Shown piece after piece: positions 30,547 through 43,400 of a stretch of DNA of 64,000 nt. The notes under the pieces are model-generated. The model saw only the letters and a list, made by a program, of their open reading frames with translations. It had not been told where the DNA came from and searched no databases. This DNA comes from Litoditis marina. Taxonomy: Eukaryota; Nematoda; Chromadorea; Rhabditida; Rhabditidae. Where the stretch lies: positions 13,369,634 to 13,433,633 of the forward strand of contig OZ038435.1 of assembly GCA_964036275.1 (NCBI GenBank), read 5' to 3'. Position 1 is the stretch's first letter; each line of letters opens with the position of its first letter. Position numbers and translations under genes: made by a program.

Positions 30547-30960
30547 ATGTCGAGCTCGCGGTACTCGTTCATAGCCTGTTCCCTGAGGCGATGCCCCAGC
30601 GGGACGGTCCCGGCCTATGTCCCGAGTACTGCGGGCAAAACATCGCCACCTCTCTTCGGGTCTCTGTGGGTCCGTTCCGCCCTGATCTACCGTACCCGTG
30701 CGGTTACCGGATACTGTGGTGATACGGTATCCGGTTACTGTACTTGTATGGTGTTTTGGGGAGAAGTGAGACTGGAGACCGCGGGCCGGTATGTCTGTTT
30801 CCGTTCGCGCATACGTAAGTCCGGGAGCGCTTCGGTGGGGGGTGGGGGGTTTATTTTCAGGAATCGGAGGGGCCGTGGCCCGCTGGCCGGACGGACGGAC
30901 GGACGCTCAACGACGGAGGAGGGAGTAGGTAGGTCCCTCGGCCTACCCCAGGTTAGCGAA
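30547..30960 (+). CDS. GC-rich candidate first exon(s), product unrecognised
   Basis: A TTTTCGTCAG acceptor ends directly before ATG at 30547, as at a trans-splice site. The frame (MSSSRYSFIACSLRR...) is open to 30969. A strong GTAAGT donor lies at 30815, and a TTTATTTTCAG acceptor before about 30861 with a short GC-rich open segment after it. Continuing frames into the 31188 exon meet stops in the combinations I tried. It is either the 5' end of a gene related to the duplicated fragments that follow, or non-coding GC-rich sequence. Confidence 0.3.
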
Positions 30961-31187
30961 CCTTTTTGAGTCTTCGTTTGGTTTTTATGTTATTTCAAAC
31001 TTTGAACTCTGGTGCTTGAACCTTGCTTGTTCTACAACGTTTGCAAACATTAACACATTTTGCTGGTAAAAACACCACCTCTATTTTTCCAAAAAACCGG
31101 GAATCAACCTAATTCAACCATTTTCCAAGAACAAGTGGGGTTCGAACACTAGAGATTAGATATATGTGTCTTTGTGAAAGTTTCCAG

Positions 31188-31713
31188 GCCGATTGGTGGA
31201 GGAACCAACTGGGGGAGAGATTCGACGGTGAATATTCTACTTGCAATGGAACACTGGGTGAGACATTTGTTTGAGAATAGTTTTTTTTCTGTTCGTATTC
31301 GAACTACTTGCGTATCACACGTAGTGATGGAGACGTTTTACTGATTTGGCACATGTTCTATATTTTTTGCTGCTCAATTTTTTGTTGGAAGAGCCGAAGT
31401 AGTAGCTTAGGAGTGTATTGTAAGTTCCAAACGGGTGGATATATTCTGTTATTGTGTTATTATTTTGTGGTTTTCAGCTTCTTGGAAAGTTCCCCCGCGA
31501 GATGTATCGCCGGACTGTTTGATTTGTGGACGATTGCAACAGAGTCTGCGACCGATAGGGTGCCAGCCCCGAGACCGGTACCGCTCTGGTGGTATGGGCC
31601 CTGTTTCATGGGACTTTGTCCCATTTTCTAGGGCGGGACTAGGGATAAGGTACTGTACCCGTTCCATACCCACGGCCGGGCTAATGGTTAATAGGCTCTG
31701 CCCGCTACCCTAG
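31188..31713 (+). CDS. Two-exon gene fragment, copy A
   Basis: Exon 31188-31257 (ADWWRNQLGERFDGEYSTC, then NGTL) ends in phase 1 at GTGAGA. Acceptor TTTTCAG ends at 31477, and exon 31478-31713 joins in frame to give SWKVPPRDVSPDCLICGRL and onward to TAG, about 100 codons in all. The first exon resembles the 88-nt exon-like segments of the downstream array (LGE, Cys, NGT(V/L)G). No start codon belongs clearly to it. Function unknown. Confidence 0.4.
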
Positions 31714-31887
31714 TCCCAACTATATCGGCAGTCTGAAGCGAATAAAACTCTCATCGGTGAGAAGCGTCGGGAAATGCGGTTGTGGTGAGTTACTTTTCCG
31801 GAGATAAGAAATCGATAGTGGTTAATATTTATGTAACTGCATTCAATTAGTATGTTTGAGTTTTGCATTCATTGGTATTGTATTTAG

Positions 31888-32430
31888 TTTGTTCCGAACC
31901 TCAATGATGAACGGGAAGTACGACTTGGGAAGATGGAACAGAATGGAATTGTACTTTGGTCAATGGAACAGTGGGTGAGCCATTTGTTTGAGAATAGTTT
32001 TTTTTCAGTTTGTATTCGAACTACTTGCGTACCACACCTAGTAATGGAGCACGTTTTACTGATTTGGCACATGTTCTATATTTTTTGCTGCTCAATTTTT
32101 TGTTGGAAGAGCCGAAGTAGTAGCTTAGGAGTGTATTGTAAGTTCCAAACGGGTGGATATATTCTGTTATTGTGTTATTATTTTGTGGTTTTCAGCTTCT
32201 TGGAAAGTTCCCCCGCGAGAAGTATCGCCGGACGGTTTGATTTGTGGACGATTGCAACAGAGTCTGCGACCGATAGGGTGCCAGCCCCGAGACCGGTACC
32301 GCTCTGGTGGTATGGGCCCTGTTTTTGGGACTTTGTCTCATTTTATGGGGCGGGACTAGGGATAAGGTACTGTACCCGTTCCATACCTCCGGCCGGGCTA
32401 ATGGTTAATAGGCGCTGCCCGCTACCCTAG
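31888..32430 (+). pseudogene. Two-exon gene fragment, copy B (frameshifted)
   Basis: A ~720-bp tandem duplicate of copy A. Its first exon (from 31888) lacks one G in the CTTGGGG stretch compared with 32674-32761, so the phase-1 frame is lost. Its second exon (from 32196) has lost two bases where copy A has CCTGTTTCATGGG, and stops early. The intron and 3' flank remain nearly identical to copy A, so the duplication is recent. Confidence 0.5.
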
Positions 32431-32541
32431 TCCCAACTATATCGGCAGTCTGAAGTGAATCAAACTTTCATCGGTGAGAAGCGTCGGGAAATGCGGTTGT
32501 GGTGAGTTACTTTTTCGAAGATGAGAAATCGAATCTAAAGT

Positions 32542-32543
<2 letters not shown>

Positions 32544-32616
<73 letters not shown>
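32544..32616 (+). repeat. (TA)n microsatellite
   Basis: About 36 uninterrupted TA dinucleotides, inserted in the 3' flank of copy B. Confidence 0.97.
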
Positions 32617-32619
<3 letters not shown>

Positions 32620-32673
32620 ATTGCATTCAATTTGTATGTTCAGGTATTTTGCATTCATTGGTATTGTATTTAG

Positions 32674-32761
32674 TTTGTTCCCAACCTCGATGATGAACCG
32701 GAAGTACGACTTGGGGAATATGGAACCGAATGGAATTGTACTTTGGTCAATGGAACAGTGG
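32674..32761 (+). CDS. Intact 88-nt exon-like segment
   Basis: A TATTTAG acceptor, then 29 codons plus one base (FVPNLDDEPEVRLGEYGTEW, then NCTLVNGTV) before GTGAGC. Phase 0 to phase 1, matching the exon geometry of copy A. It carries two Asn-X-Thr sequons, which would suit a secreted or membrane protein if it is expressed. Confidence 0.35.
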
Positions 32762-32940
32762 GTGAGCCATTTGTAGTTTGAGAACAGTTCTTTTCAAGAT
32801 TGTATTCGACATTTTTTTGCTAGCGTAGGTAGTAATGGATTATCAACAAATTTGGTAGATGTTCAATGTTTCTTGCTGTTCTAGTGTTCGTTGGATGGGT
32901 CATATAAATTCCTAGTTACTTCGAATTATGAATATTCGAT

Positions 32941-34130
32941 TCATTTTGAACTGTATTCAGTTTGTTTCGAACTTCGATGAAAGACCGGGAGTACGACTTG
33001 AGGAGGATGGAATCGACTGAGATTGTACTTTGGTCAATGGAACAGTGGGTGAGCCATTTGTAGTTTGAGAATAGTTTCCTCAGAGTTTGTGTTTGAGCTT
33101 TTTTTTATAGCTCACGTAGTAATGGAACTCAATGTTTCTTGCTGTTTCAGCGTTTGTTGAATGGATCAGATAACTTTCTAGTTGCTCGAATAATGAGTAA
33201 TCGATTCATTTTGAACTGTTTTCAGTTTGTTTCGAACTTCGATGAAAGACCGAAAGTACGACTTGGGGAGGATGAAATCGACTGGGATTGTACTTTGGTC
33301 AATGGAACAGTGGGTGAGCCATTTGTAGTTTGAGATTAGTTTCCTCAGAGTTTGTGTTTTAGCTTTTTTTATAGCTCACGTAGTAATGGAACTCAATGTT
33401 TCTTGCTGTTTCAGCGTTTGTTGAATGGATCAGATAACTTTCTAGTTGCTCGAATAATGAATAATCGATTCATTTTGAACTGTTTTCAGTTTGTTTCGAA
33501 CTTCGATGAAAGACCGAAAGTACGACTTGGGGAGGATGAAATCGACTGGGATTGTACTTTGGTCAATGGAACAGTGGGTGAGTCATTTGTAGTTTGAGAT
33601 TAGTTTCCTCAGAGTTTGTGTTTTAGCTTTTTTTATAGCTCACGTAGTAATGGAACTCAATGTTTCTTGCTGTTTCAGCGTTTGTTGAATGGATCAGATA
33701 ACTTTCTAGTTGCTCGAATAATGAATAATCGATTCATTTTGAACTGTTTTCAGTTTGTTCAGAACTCCAATGATGAACCGGGAGTACGACTTGAGGAGGA
33801 TGGAATCGACTGAGATTGTGCTGTGGTCAATGGAACAGTGGGTGAGCCATTTGTATTTTGAGATTAGTTTTCTCAGAGTTGGTGTTTGAGCTTTTTTTAT
33901 AGCTCACGTAGTAATGGAACTCAATGTTTCTTGCTGTTTCAGCGTTTGTTGAATGGATCAGATAACTTTCTAGTTGCTCGAATAATGAATAATCGATTCA
34001 TTTTGAACTGTATTCAGTTTGTTCAGAACTCCAATGATGAACCGGGAGTACGACTTGAGGAGGATGGAATCGACTGAGATTGTGCTGTGGTCAATGGAAC
34101 AGTGGGTGAGCCATTTGTAGTTTGAGATTA
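32941..34130 (+). repeat. 264-bp tandem array with 88-nt exon-like segments
   Basis: Five units with period 264-265 bp. Exon-like segments lie at 32961-33048, 33226-33313, 33490-33577, 33754-33841 and 34018-34105. Each follows a (T/A)TTCAG acceptor and precedes G-GTGAGC/T. Two (33226, 33490) are open (RLGEDEIDWDC...NGTV). Three (32961, 33754, 34018) have a TGA where the others have TGG. Between them is a constant intron-like block with a TTTGTAGTTTGAG motif; one unit has TTTGTATTTTGAG instead. Confidence 0.8.
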
Positions 34131-34311
34131 GTTTTTCTGAAAGCTCGAAAAAAGTTTCAACAAATATCCGAGTTTGCATTGTGAGTCGAAATATTTTTAG
34201 TGTTTCTTTCTGACTCAGTTTTTGTTAGAGGAACAAAAATCAAAATATAAAAACTAACGCGTGGTTGACGAACAGTATACTCCTCACCAAAGTGATTTGA
34301 AATGCCTTCAG

Positions 34312-34415
34312 ATTCATCGGAAAAACTATCGAAAAAAAGTTCGGGAGAAATTAGCTGGAGAACCCGTAATCAACTTTTTTTTTCATGGAACTTTTCAAGC
34401 TTGGAACTTCGAATG
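34312..34415 (+). CDS. Candidate exon immediately upstream of the 325-bp array
   Basis: A TGCCTTCAG acceptor and a 104-nt segment ending at a GTAAGT donor. Two frames are open: IHRKNYRKKVREKLAGEPV... and SSEKLSKKSSGEISWRTR.... The intron after its donor is homologous to the intron part of the array units, so this looks like the constant exon next to the array. Joining it to the first 62-nt segment gives an early stop in one frame and a stop at the segment end in the other. Confidence 0.35.
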
Positions 34416-37400
34416 GTAAGTTTTATCATTACCATTCTGTGATGTTTTGGATAAAGAATATAGTTTTCATAAAAAACAAACCCAACCATTGAAAGTGGGG
34501 TTTGTCGGATGTTCACTTTGTTTTTACTTGTGTGTACGGCTTTTCTGCTGTGCTTTGATCTCGCTACACGCCACTATTTTTATATTTCTAAGCGAAAAGC
34601 AACGAGATCAAACTACAAATACAGTATAATAGAGAACATGATACGTTGGAATCTCACTTTCATTCATTTTAGAGAGAAGAAGAAGAATCATCCATCTCTC
34701 TACATGGATCTTCTCTCCAACCAGGGCTCTAACGGTAAGAACTATTACTATTTTCATTTTTATGTGATGTTTTGAATAAATGATTTGGTTTTGATAAAAG
34801 ACAAACCCAACCATTGAAAGTGGGGTTTGTCGGATGTTCACTTTGTTTTTACTTGTGTGTACGGCTTTTCTGCTGTGGTTTTGATCTCGCTACACGCCAC
34901 TATTTTTATATTTCTAAGCGAAAAGCAACGAGATCAAACTACAAATACAGTATAATAGAGAACATGATACGTTGGAATCTCACTTTCATTCATTTTAGAG
35001 AGAAGAAGAAGAATCATCCATCTCTCTACATGGATCTTCTCTCCAACCAGGGCTCTAACGGTAAGAACTATTACTATTTTCATTTTTATGTGATGTTTTG
35101 AATAAATGATTTGGTTTTGATAAAAGACAAACCCAACCATTGAAAGTGGGGTTTGTCGGATGTTCACTTTGTTTTTACTTGTGTGTACGGCTTTTCTGCT
35201 GTGGTTTTGATCTCGCTACACGCCACTATTTTTATATTTCTAAGCGAAAAGCAACGAGATCAAACTACAATACACCATGATAGAGAACATGATACGTTGG
35301 AATCTCAGTTTCATTCATTTTAGGGAGAAGAAGAAAGTTCATCCCTTTCTCTACATGGATCTTCTCTCCAACCAGGGCTCTAACGGTAAGAACTATTACT
35401 ATTTTCATTTATATGTGGTTTTTTGATTAAATGATTAGGTTTTGATAAAAGACAAACCCAACCATTGAAAGTGGGGTTTGTCGGATGTTCACTTTGTTTT
35501 TACTTGTGTGTACGGCTTTTCTGCTGTGGTTTTGATCTCGCTACACGCCACTATTTTTATATTTCTAAGCGAAAAGCAACGAGATCAAACTACAATACAC
35601 CATGATTGAGAACATGATACGTTGGAATCTCAGTTTCATTCATTTTAGAGAGAAGAAGAATGTTCATCCCTTTCTCTACATGGATCATCTCTCCAACCAG
35701 GGCTCTATCGGTAAGTAGTATTAATATTTTCATTTATATGTGGTGTTTTGAATAAATGATTCGGTTTTGATAAAAGACAAACCCAACCATTGAAAGTGGT
35801 GTTTGTCGGATGTTCACTTTGTTTTTACTTGTGTGTACGGCTTTTCTGCTGTGGTTTTGATCTCGCTACACGCCACTATTTTTATATTTCTAAGCGAAAA
35901 GCAACGAGATCAAACTACAAATACAGTATAATAGAGAACATGATACGTTGGAATCTCAGTTTCATTCATTTTAGAGAGAAGAAGAATGTTCATCCCTTTC
36001 TCTACATGGATCTTCTCTCCAACCAGGGCTCTATCGGTAAGTAGTATTAATATTTTCATTTATATGTGGTGTTTTGAATAAATGATTCGGTTTTGATAAA
36101 AGACAAACCCAACCATTGAAAGCGGTGTTTGTCGGATGTTCACTTTGTTTTTACTTGTGTGTACGGCTTTTCTGCTGTGGTTTTGATCTCGCTACACGCC
36201 ACTATTTTTATATTTCTAAGCGAAAAGCAACGAGATCAAACTACAAATACAGTATAATAGAGAACATGATACGTTGGAATCTCAGTTTCATTCATTTTAG
36301 AGAGAAGAAGAATGTTCATCCCTTTCTCTACATGGATCATCTCTCCAACCAGGGCTCTATCGGTAAGTAGTATTAATATTTTCATTTATATGTGGTGTTT
36401 TGAATAAATGATTCGGTTTTGATAAAAGACAAACCCAACCATTGAAAGCGGTGTTTGTCGGATGTTCACTTTGTTTTTACTTGTGTGTACGGCTTTTCTG
36501 CTGTGGTTTTGATCTCGCTACACGCCACTATTTTTATATTTCTAAGCGAAAAGCAACGAGATCAATCTACAAATACAGTATAATAGAGAACATGATACGT
36601 TGGAATCTCAGTTTCATTCATTTTAGAGAGAAGAAGAATGTTCATCCCTTTCTCTACATGGATCATCTCTCCAACCAGGGCTCTATCGGTAAGTAGTATT
36701 AATATTTTCATTTATATGTGGTGTTTTGAATAAATGATTCGGTTTTGATAAAAGACAAACCCAACCATTGAAAGTGGTGTTTGTCGGATGTTCACTTTGT
36801 TTTTACTTGTGTGTACGGCTTTTCTGCTGTGCTTTGATCTCGCTACACGCCACTATTTTTATATTTCTAAGCGAAAAGCAACGAGATCAAACTACAAATA
36901 CAGTATAATAGAGAACATGATACGTTGGAATCTCAGTTTCATTCATTTTAGAGAGAAGAAGAATGTTCATCCCTTTCTCTACATGGATCATCTCTCCAAC
37001 CAGGGCTCTATCGGTAAGTAGTATTAATATTTTCATTTATATGTGGTGTTTTGAATAAATGATTCGGTTTTGATAAAAGACAAACCCAACCATTGAAAGT
37101 GGTGTTTGTCGGATGTTCACTTTGTTTTTACTTGTGTGTACGGCTTTTCTGCTGTGCTTTGATCTCGCTACACGCCACTATTTTTATATTTCTAAGCGAA
37201 AAGCAACGAGATCAAACTACAAATACAGTATGATTGAGAACATGATACGTTGGAATCTCAGTTTCATTCATTTTAGAGAGAAGAAGAAAGATGATCCATC
37301 TCTCTACATGGATCTCCTCTCCAACCAGGGCTCTAACGGTAAGTAGTATTAATATTTTCATTTATATGTGATGTTTTGAATAAATGATTTGGTTTTGATT

Positions 37401-40400
37401 GAAGACAAACCCAACCATTGAAAGTGGGGTTTGTCGGATGTTCACTTTGTTTTCACTTGTGTGTACGGCTTTTCTGCTGTGCTTTGATCTCGCTACACGC
37501 CACTATTTTTATATTTCTAAGCGAAAAGCAACGAGATCAAACTACAAATACAGTATGATTGAGAACATGATACGTTGGAATCTCAGTTTCATTCATTTTA
37601 GAGAGAAGAAGAAAGATGATCCATCTCTCTACATGGATCTCCTCTCCAACCAGGGCTCTAACGGTAAGTAGTATTAATATTTTCATTTATATGTGATGTT
37701 TTGAATAAATGATTCGGTTTTGATTGAAGACAAACCCAACCATTGAAAGTGGGGTTTGTCGGATGTTCACTTTGTTTTTACTTGTGTGTACGGCTTTTCT
37801 GCTGTGCTTTGATCTCGCTACACGCCACTATTTTTATATTTCTAAGCGAAAAGCAACGAGATCAAACTACAAATACAGTATGATTGAGAACATGATACGT
37901 TGGAATCTCAGTTTCATTCATTTTAGAGAGAAGAAGAAAGATGATCCATCTCTCTACATGGATCTCCTCTCCAACCAGGGCTCTAACGGTAAGTAGTATT
38001 AATATTTTCATTTATATGTGATGTTTTGAATAAATGATTCGGTTTTGATTGAAGACAAACCCAACCATTGAAAGTGGGGTTTGTCGGATGTTCACTTTGT
38101 TTTCACTTGTGTGTACGGCTTTTCTGCTGTGCTTTGATCTCGCTACACGCCACTATTTTTATATTTCTAAGCGAAAAGCAACGAGATCAAACTACAATAC
38201 ACCATGATAGAGAACATGATACGTTGGAATCTCAGTTTCATTCATTTTAGAGAGAAGAAGAAAGATGATCCATCTCTCTACATGGATCTCCTCTCCAACC
38301 AGGGCTCTAACGGTAAGTAGTATTAATATTTTCATTTATATGTGATGTTTTGAATAAATGATTCGGTTTTGATTGAAGACAAACCCAACCATTGAAAGTG
38401 GGGTTTGTCGGATGTTCACTTTGTTTTTACTTGTGTGTACGGCTTTTCTGCTGTGCTTTGATCTCGCTACACGCCACTATTTTTATATTTCTAAGCGAAA
38501 AGCAACGAGATCAAACTACAAATACAGTATGATTGAGAACATGATACGTTGGAATCTCAGTTTCATTCATTTTAGAGAGAAGAAGAAAGATGATCCATCT
38601 CTCTACATGGATCTCCTCTCCAACCAGGGCTCTAACGGTAAGTAGTATTAATATTTTCATTTATATGTGATGTTTTGAATAAATGATTCGGTTTTGATTG
38701 AAGACAAACCCAACCATTGAAAGTGGGGTTTGTCGGATGTTCACTTTGTTTTCACTTGTGTGTACGGCTTTTCTGCTGTGCTTTGATCTCGCTACACGCC
38801 ACTATTTTTATATTTCTAAGCGAAAAGCAACGAGATCAAACTACAAATACAGTATGATTGAGAACATGATACGTTGGAATCTCAGTTTCATTCATTTTAG
38901 AGAGAAGAAGAAAGATGATCCATCTCTCTACATGGATCTCCTCTCCAACCAGGGCTCTAACGGTAAGTAGTATTAATATTTTCATTTATATGTGATGTTT
39001 TGAATAAATGATTCGGTTTTGATTGAAGACAAACCCAACCATTGAAAGTGGGGTTTGTCGGATGTTCACTTTGTTTTTACTTGTGTGTACGGCTTTTCTG
39101 CTGTGTTTTGATCTCGCTACACGCCACTATTTTTATATTTCTAAGCGAAAAGCAACGAGATCAAACTACAATACACCATGATAGAGAACATGATACGTTG
39201 GAATCTCAGTTTCATTCATTTTAGAGAGAAGAAGAAAGTTCATCCCTTTCTCTACATGGATCTTCTCTCCAACCAGGGCTCTAACGGTAAGTATTATTAA
39301 TACGTTCATTTATATGTGATGTTTTGAATGAATGATTTGGTTTTGATAAAAGACAAACCCAACCATTGAAAGTGGGGTTTGTCGGATGTTCACTTTGTTT
39401 TTACTTGTGTGTACGGCTTTTCTGCTGTGTTTTGATCTCGCTACACGCCACTATTTTTATATTTCTAAGCGAAAAGCAACGAGATCAAACTACAAATACA
39501 GTATGATAGAGAACAGGATACGTTGGAATCTCAGTTTCATTCATTTTAGAGAGAAGAAGAAAGATGATCCATCTCTCTACATGGATCTCCTCTCCAACCA
39601 GGACTCTAACGGTAAGAACTATTAATATTTTCATTTATATGTGATGTTTTGAATAAATGATTTGGTTTTGATAAAAGACAAACCCAACCATTGAAAGTGG
39701 GGTTTGTCGGATGTTCACTTTGTTTTTACTTGTGTGTACGGCTTTTCTGCTGTGTTTTGATCTCGCTACACGCCACTATTTTTATATTTCTAAGCGAAAA
39801 GCAACGAGATCAAACTACAAATACAGTATGATAGAGAACAGGATACGTTGGAATCTCAGTTTCATTCATTTTAGAGAGAAGAAGAAAGATGATCCATCTC
39901 TCTACATGGATCTCCTCTCCAACCAGGACTCTAACGGTAAGAACTATTAATATTTTCATTTATATGTGATGTTTTGAATAAATGATTTGGTTTTGATAAA
40001 AGACAAACCCAACCATTGAAAGTGGGGTTTGTCGGATGTTCACTTTGTTTTTACTTGTGTGTACGGCTTTTCTGCTGTGTTTTGATCTCGCTACACGCCA
40101 CTATTTTTATATTTCTAAGCGAAAAGCAACGAGATCAAACTACAAATACAGTATGATAGAGAACAGGATACGTTGGAATCTCAGTTTCATTCATTTTAGA
40201 GAGAAGAAGAAAGATGATCCATCTCTCTACATGGATCTCCTCTCCAACCAGGACTCTAACGGTAAGAACTATTAATATTTTCATTTATATGTGATGTTTT
40301 GAATAAATGATTTGGTTTTGATAAAAGACAAACCCAACCATTGAAAGTGGGGTTTGTCGGATGTTCACTTTGTTTTCACTTGTGTGTACGGCTTTTCTGC

Positions 40401-43400
40401 TGTGTTTTGATCTCGCTACACGCCACTATTTTTATATTTCAAAGCGAAAAGCAACGAGATCAAACTACAATACACCATGATAGAGAACAGGATACGTTGG
40501 AATCTCAGTTTCATTCATTTTAGAGAGAAGAAGAAAGTTCATCCCTTTCTCTACATGGATCTTCTCTCCAACCAGGGCTATAACGGTAAGTAGTATTAAT
40601 ACTTTCATTTATACGTGATGTTTTGAATAAATGATTTGGTTTTGATAAAAGACAAACCCAACCATTGAAAGTGGGGTTTGTCGGATGTTCACTTAGTTTT
40701 TACTTGTGTGTACGGCTTTTCTGCTGTGTTTTGATCTCGCTACACGCCACTATTTTTATATTTCTAAGCGAAAAGCAACGAGATCAAACTACAAATACAG
40801 TATGATAGAGAACAGGATACGTTGGAATCTCAGTTTCATTCATTTTAGAGAGAAGAAGAAAGATGATCCATCTCTCTACATGGATCTCCTCTCCAACCAG
40901 GACTCTAACGGTAAGAACTATTAATATTTTCATTTATATGTGATGTTTTGAATAAATGATTTGGTTTTGATAAAAGACAAACCCAACCATTGAAAGTGGG
41001 GTTTGTCGGATGTTCACTTTGTTTTCACTTGTGTGTACGGCTTTTCTGCTGTGTTTTGATCTCGCTACACGCCACTATTTATATATTTCTAAGCGAAAAG
41101 CAACGAGATCAAACTACAAATACACCATGATAGAGAACATGATACGTTGGAATCTCAGTTTCATTCATTTTAGAGAGAAGAAGAAAGTTCATCCCTTTCT
41201 CTACATGGATCTTCTCTCCAACCAGGGCTCTAACGGTAAGTAGTATTAATATTTTCATTTATATGTGGTGTTTTGAATAAATGATTCGGTTTTGATAAAA
41301 GACAAACCCAACCATTGAAAGTGGTGTTTGTCGGATGTTCACTTTGTTTTTACTTGTGTGTACGGCTTTTCTGCTGTGTTTTGATCTCGCTACACGCCAC
41401 TATTTTTATATTTCTAAGCGAAAAGCAACGAGATCAAACTACAATACACCATGATAGAGAACATGATACGTTGGAATCTCAGTTTCATTCATTTTAGAGA
41501 GAAGAAGAAAGATGATCCATCTCTCTACATGGATCTCCTCTCCAACCAGGACTCTAACGGTAAGAACTATTAATATTTTCATTTATATGTGATGTTTTGA
41601 ATAAATGATTTGGTTTTGATAAAAGACAAACCCAACCATTGAAAGTGGGGTTTGTCGGATGTTCACTTTGTTTTTACTTGTGTGTACGGCTTTTCTGCTG
41701 TGTTTTGATCTCGCTACACGCCACTATTTTTATATTTCTAAGCGAAAAGCAACGAGATCAAACTACAAATACAGTATGATAGAGAACAGGATACGTTGGA
41801 ATCTCAGTTTCATTCATTTTAGAGAGAAGAAGAAAGATGATCCATCTCTCTACATGGATCTCCTCTCCAACCAGGGCTCTAACGGTAAGTAGTATTACTA
41901 TTTTCATTTATATGTGATGTTTTGAATAAATTATTCGGTTTTGATAAAAGACAAACCCAACCATTGAAAGTGGGGTTTGTCGGATGTTCACTTTGTTTTT
42001 ACTTGTGTGTGTACGGCTTTTCTGCTGTGTTTTGATCTCGCTACACGCCACTATTTATATATTTCTAAGCGAAAAGCAACGAGATCAAACTACAATACAC
42101 CATGATAGAGAACATGATACGTTGGAATCTCAGTTTCATTCATTTTAGAGAGAAGAAGAAAGTTCCTCCCTTTCTCTACATGGATCTTCTCTCCAACCAG
42201 GGCTCTAACGGTAAGTAGTATTAATATTTTCATTTATGTGTGATGTTTTGAATAAATGATTTGGTTTTGATAAAAGACAAACCCAACCATTGAAAGTGGG
42301 GTTTGTCGGATGTTCACTTTGTTTTTACTTGTGTGTGTACGGCTTTTCTGCTGTGCTTTGATCTCGCTACACGCCACTATTTTTATATTTCTAAGCGAAA
42401 AGCAACGAGATCAAACTACAATACACCATGATAGAGAACATGATACGTTGGAATCTCAGTTTCATTCATTTTAGAGAGAAGAAGAAAGTTCCTCCCTTTC
42501 TCTACATGGATCTTCTCTCCAACCAGGGCTCTAACGGTAGGAACTATTACTATTTTCATTTATATGTGATGTTTTGAATAAATGATTCGGTTTTGATAAA
42601 AGACAAACCCAACCATTGAAAGTGGTGTTTGTCGGATGTTCACTTTGTTTTTACTTGTGTGTACGGCTTTTCTGCTGTGCTTTGATCTCGCTACACGCCA
42701 CAATTTTTATATTTCTAAGCGAAAAGCAACGAGATCAAACTAAAATACACCATGATGGAGAACATGATACGTTGGAATCTCAGTTTCATTCATTTTAGAG
42801 AGAAGAAGAAAGTTCCTCCCTTTCTCTACATGGATCTTCTCTCCAACCAGGGCTCTAACGGTAGGAACTATTACTATTTTCATTTATATGTGGTGTTTTG
42901 AATAAATGATTTGGTTTTGATAAAAGACAAACCCAACCATTGAAAGTGGGGTTTGTCGGATGTTCACTTTGTTTTTACTTGTGTGTACGGCTTTTCTGCT
43001 GTGTTTTGATCTCGCTACACGCCACAATTTTTATATTTCTAAGCGAAAAGCAACGAGATCAAACTAAAATACACCATGATGGAGAACATGATACGTTGGA
43101 ATCTCAGTTTCATTCATTTTAGAGAGAAGAAGAAAGTTCCTCCCTTTCTCTACATGGATCTTCTCTCCAACCAGGGCTCTAACGGTAGGAACTATTACTA
43201 TTTTCATTTATATGTGATGTTTTGAATAAATGATTCGGTTTTGATAAAAGACAAACCCAACCATTGAAAGTGGGGTTTGTCGGATGTTCACTTTGTTTTC
43301 ACTTGTGTGTACGGCTTTTCTGCTGTGCTTTGATCTCGCTACACGCCACTATTTTTATATTTCTAAGCGAAAAGCAACGAGATCAAACTACAATACACCA

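Noticed and set aside
32437..32693. Tyr-Ile repeat proteins on both strands
   Set aside because: Translation of the (TA)n microsatellite.
33151..33220. CGTTTGTTGAATGGATCAGA segment of the 264-bp unit as a second exon
   Set aside because: It has a good acceptor but no consistent donor before the next acceptor, so it is more likely intron.
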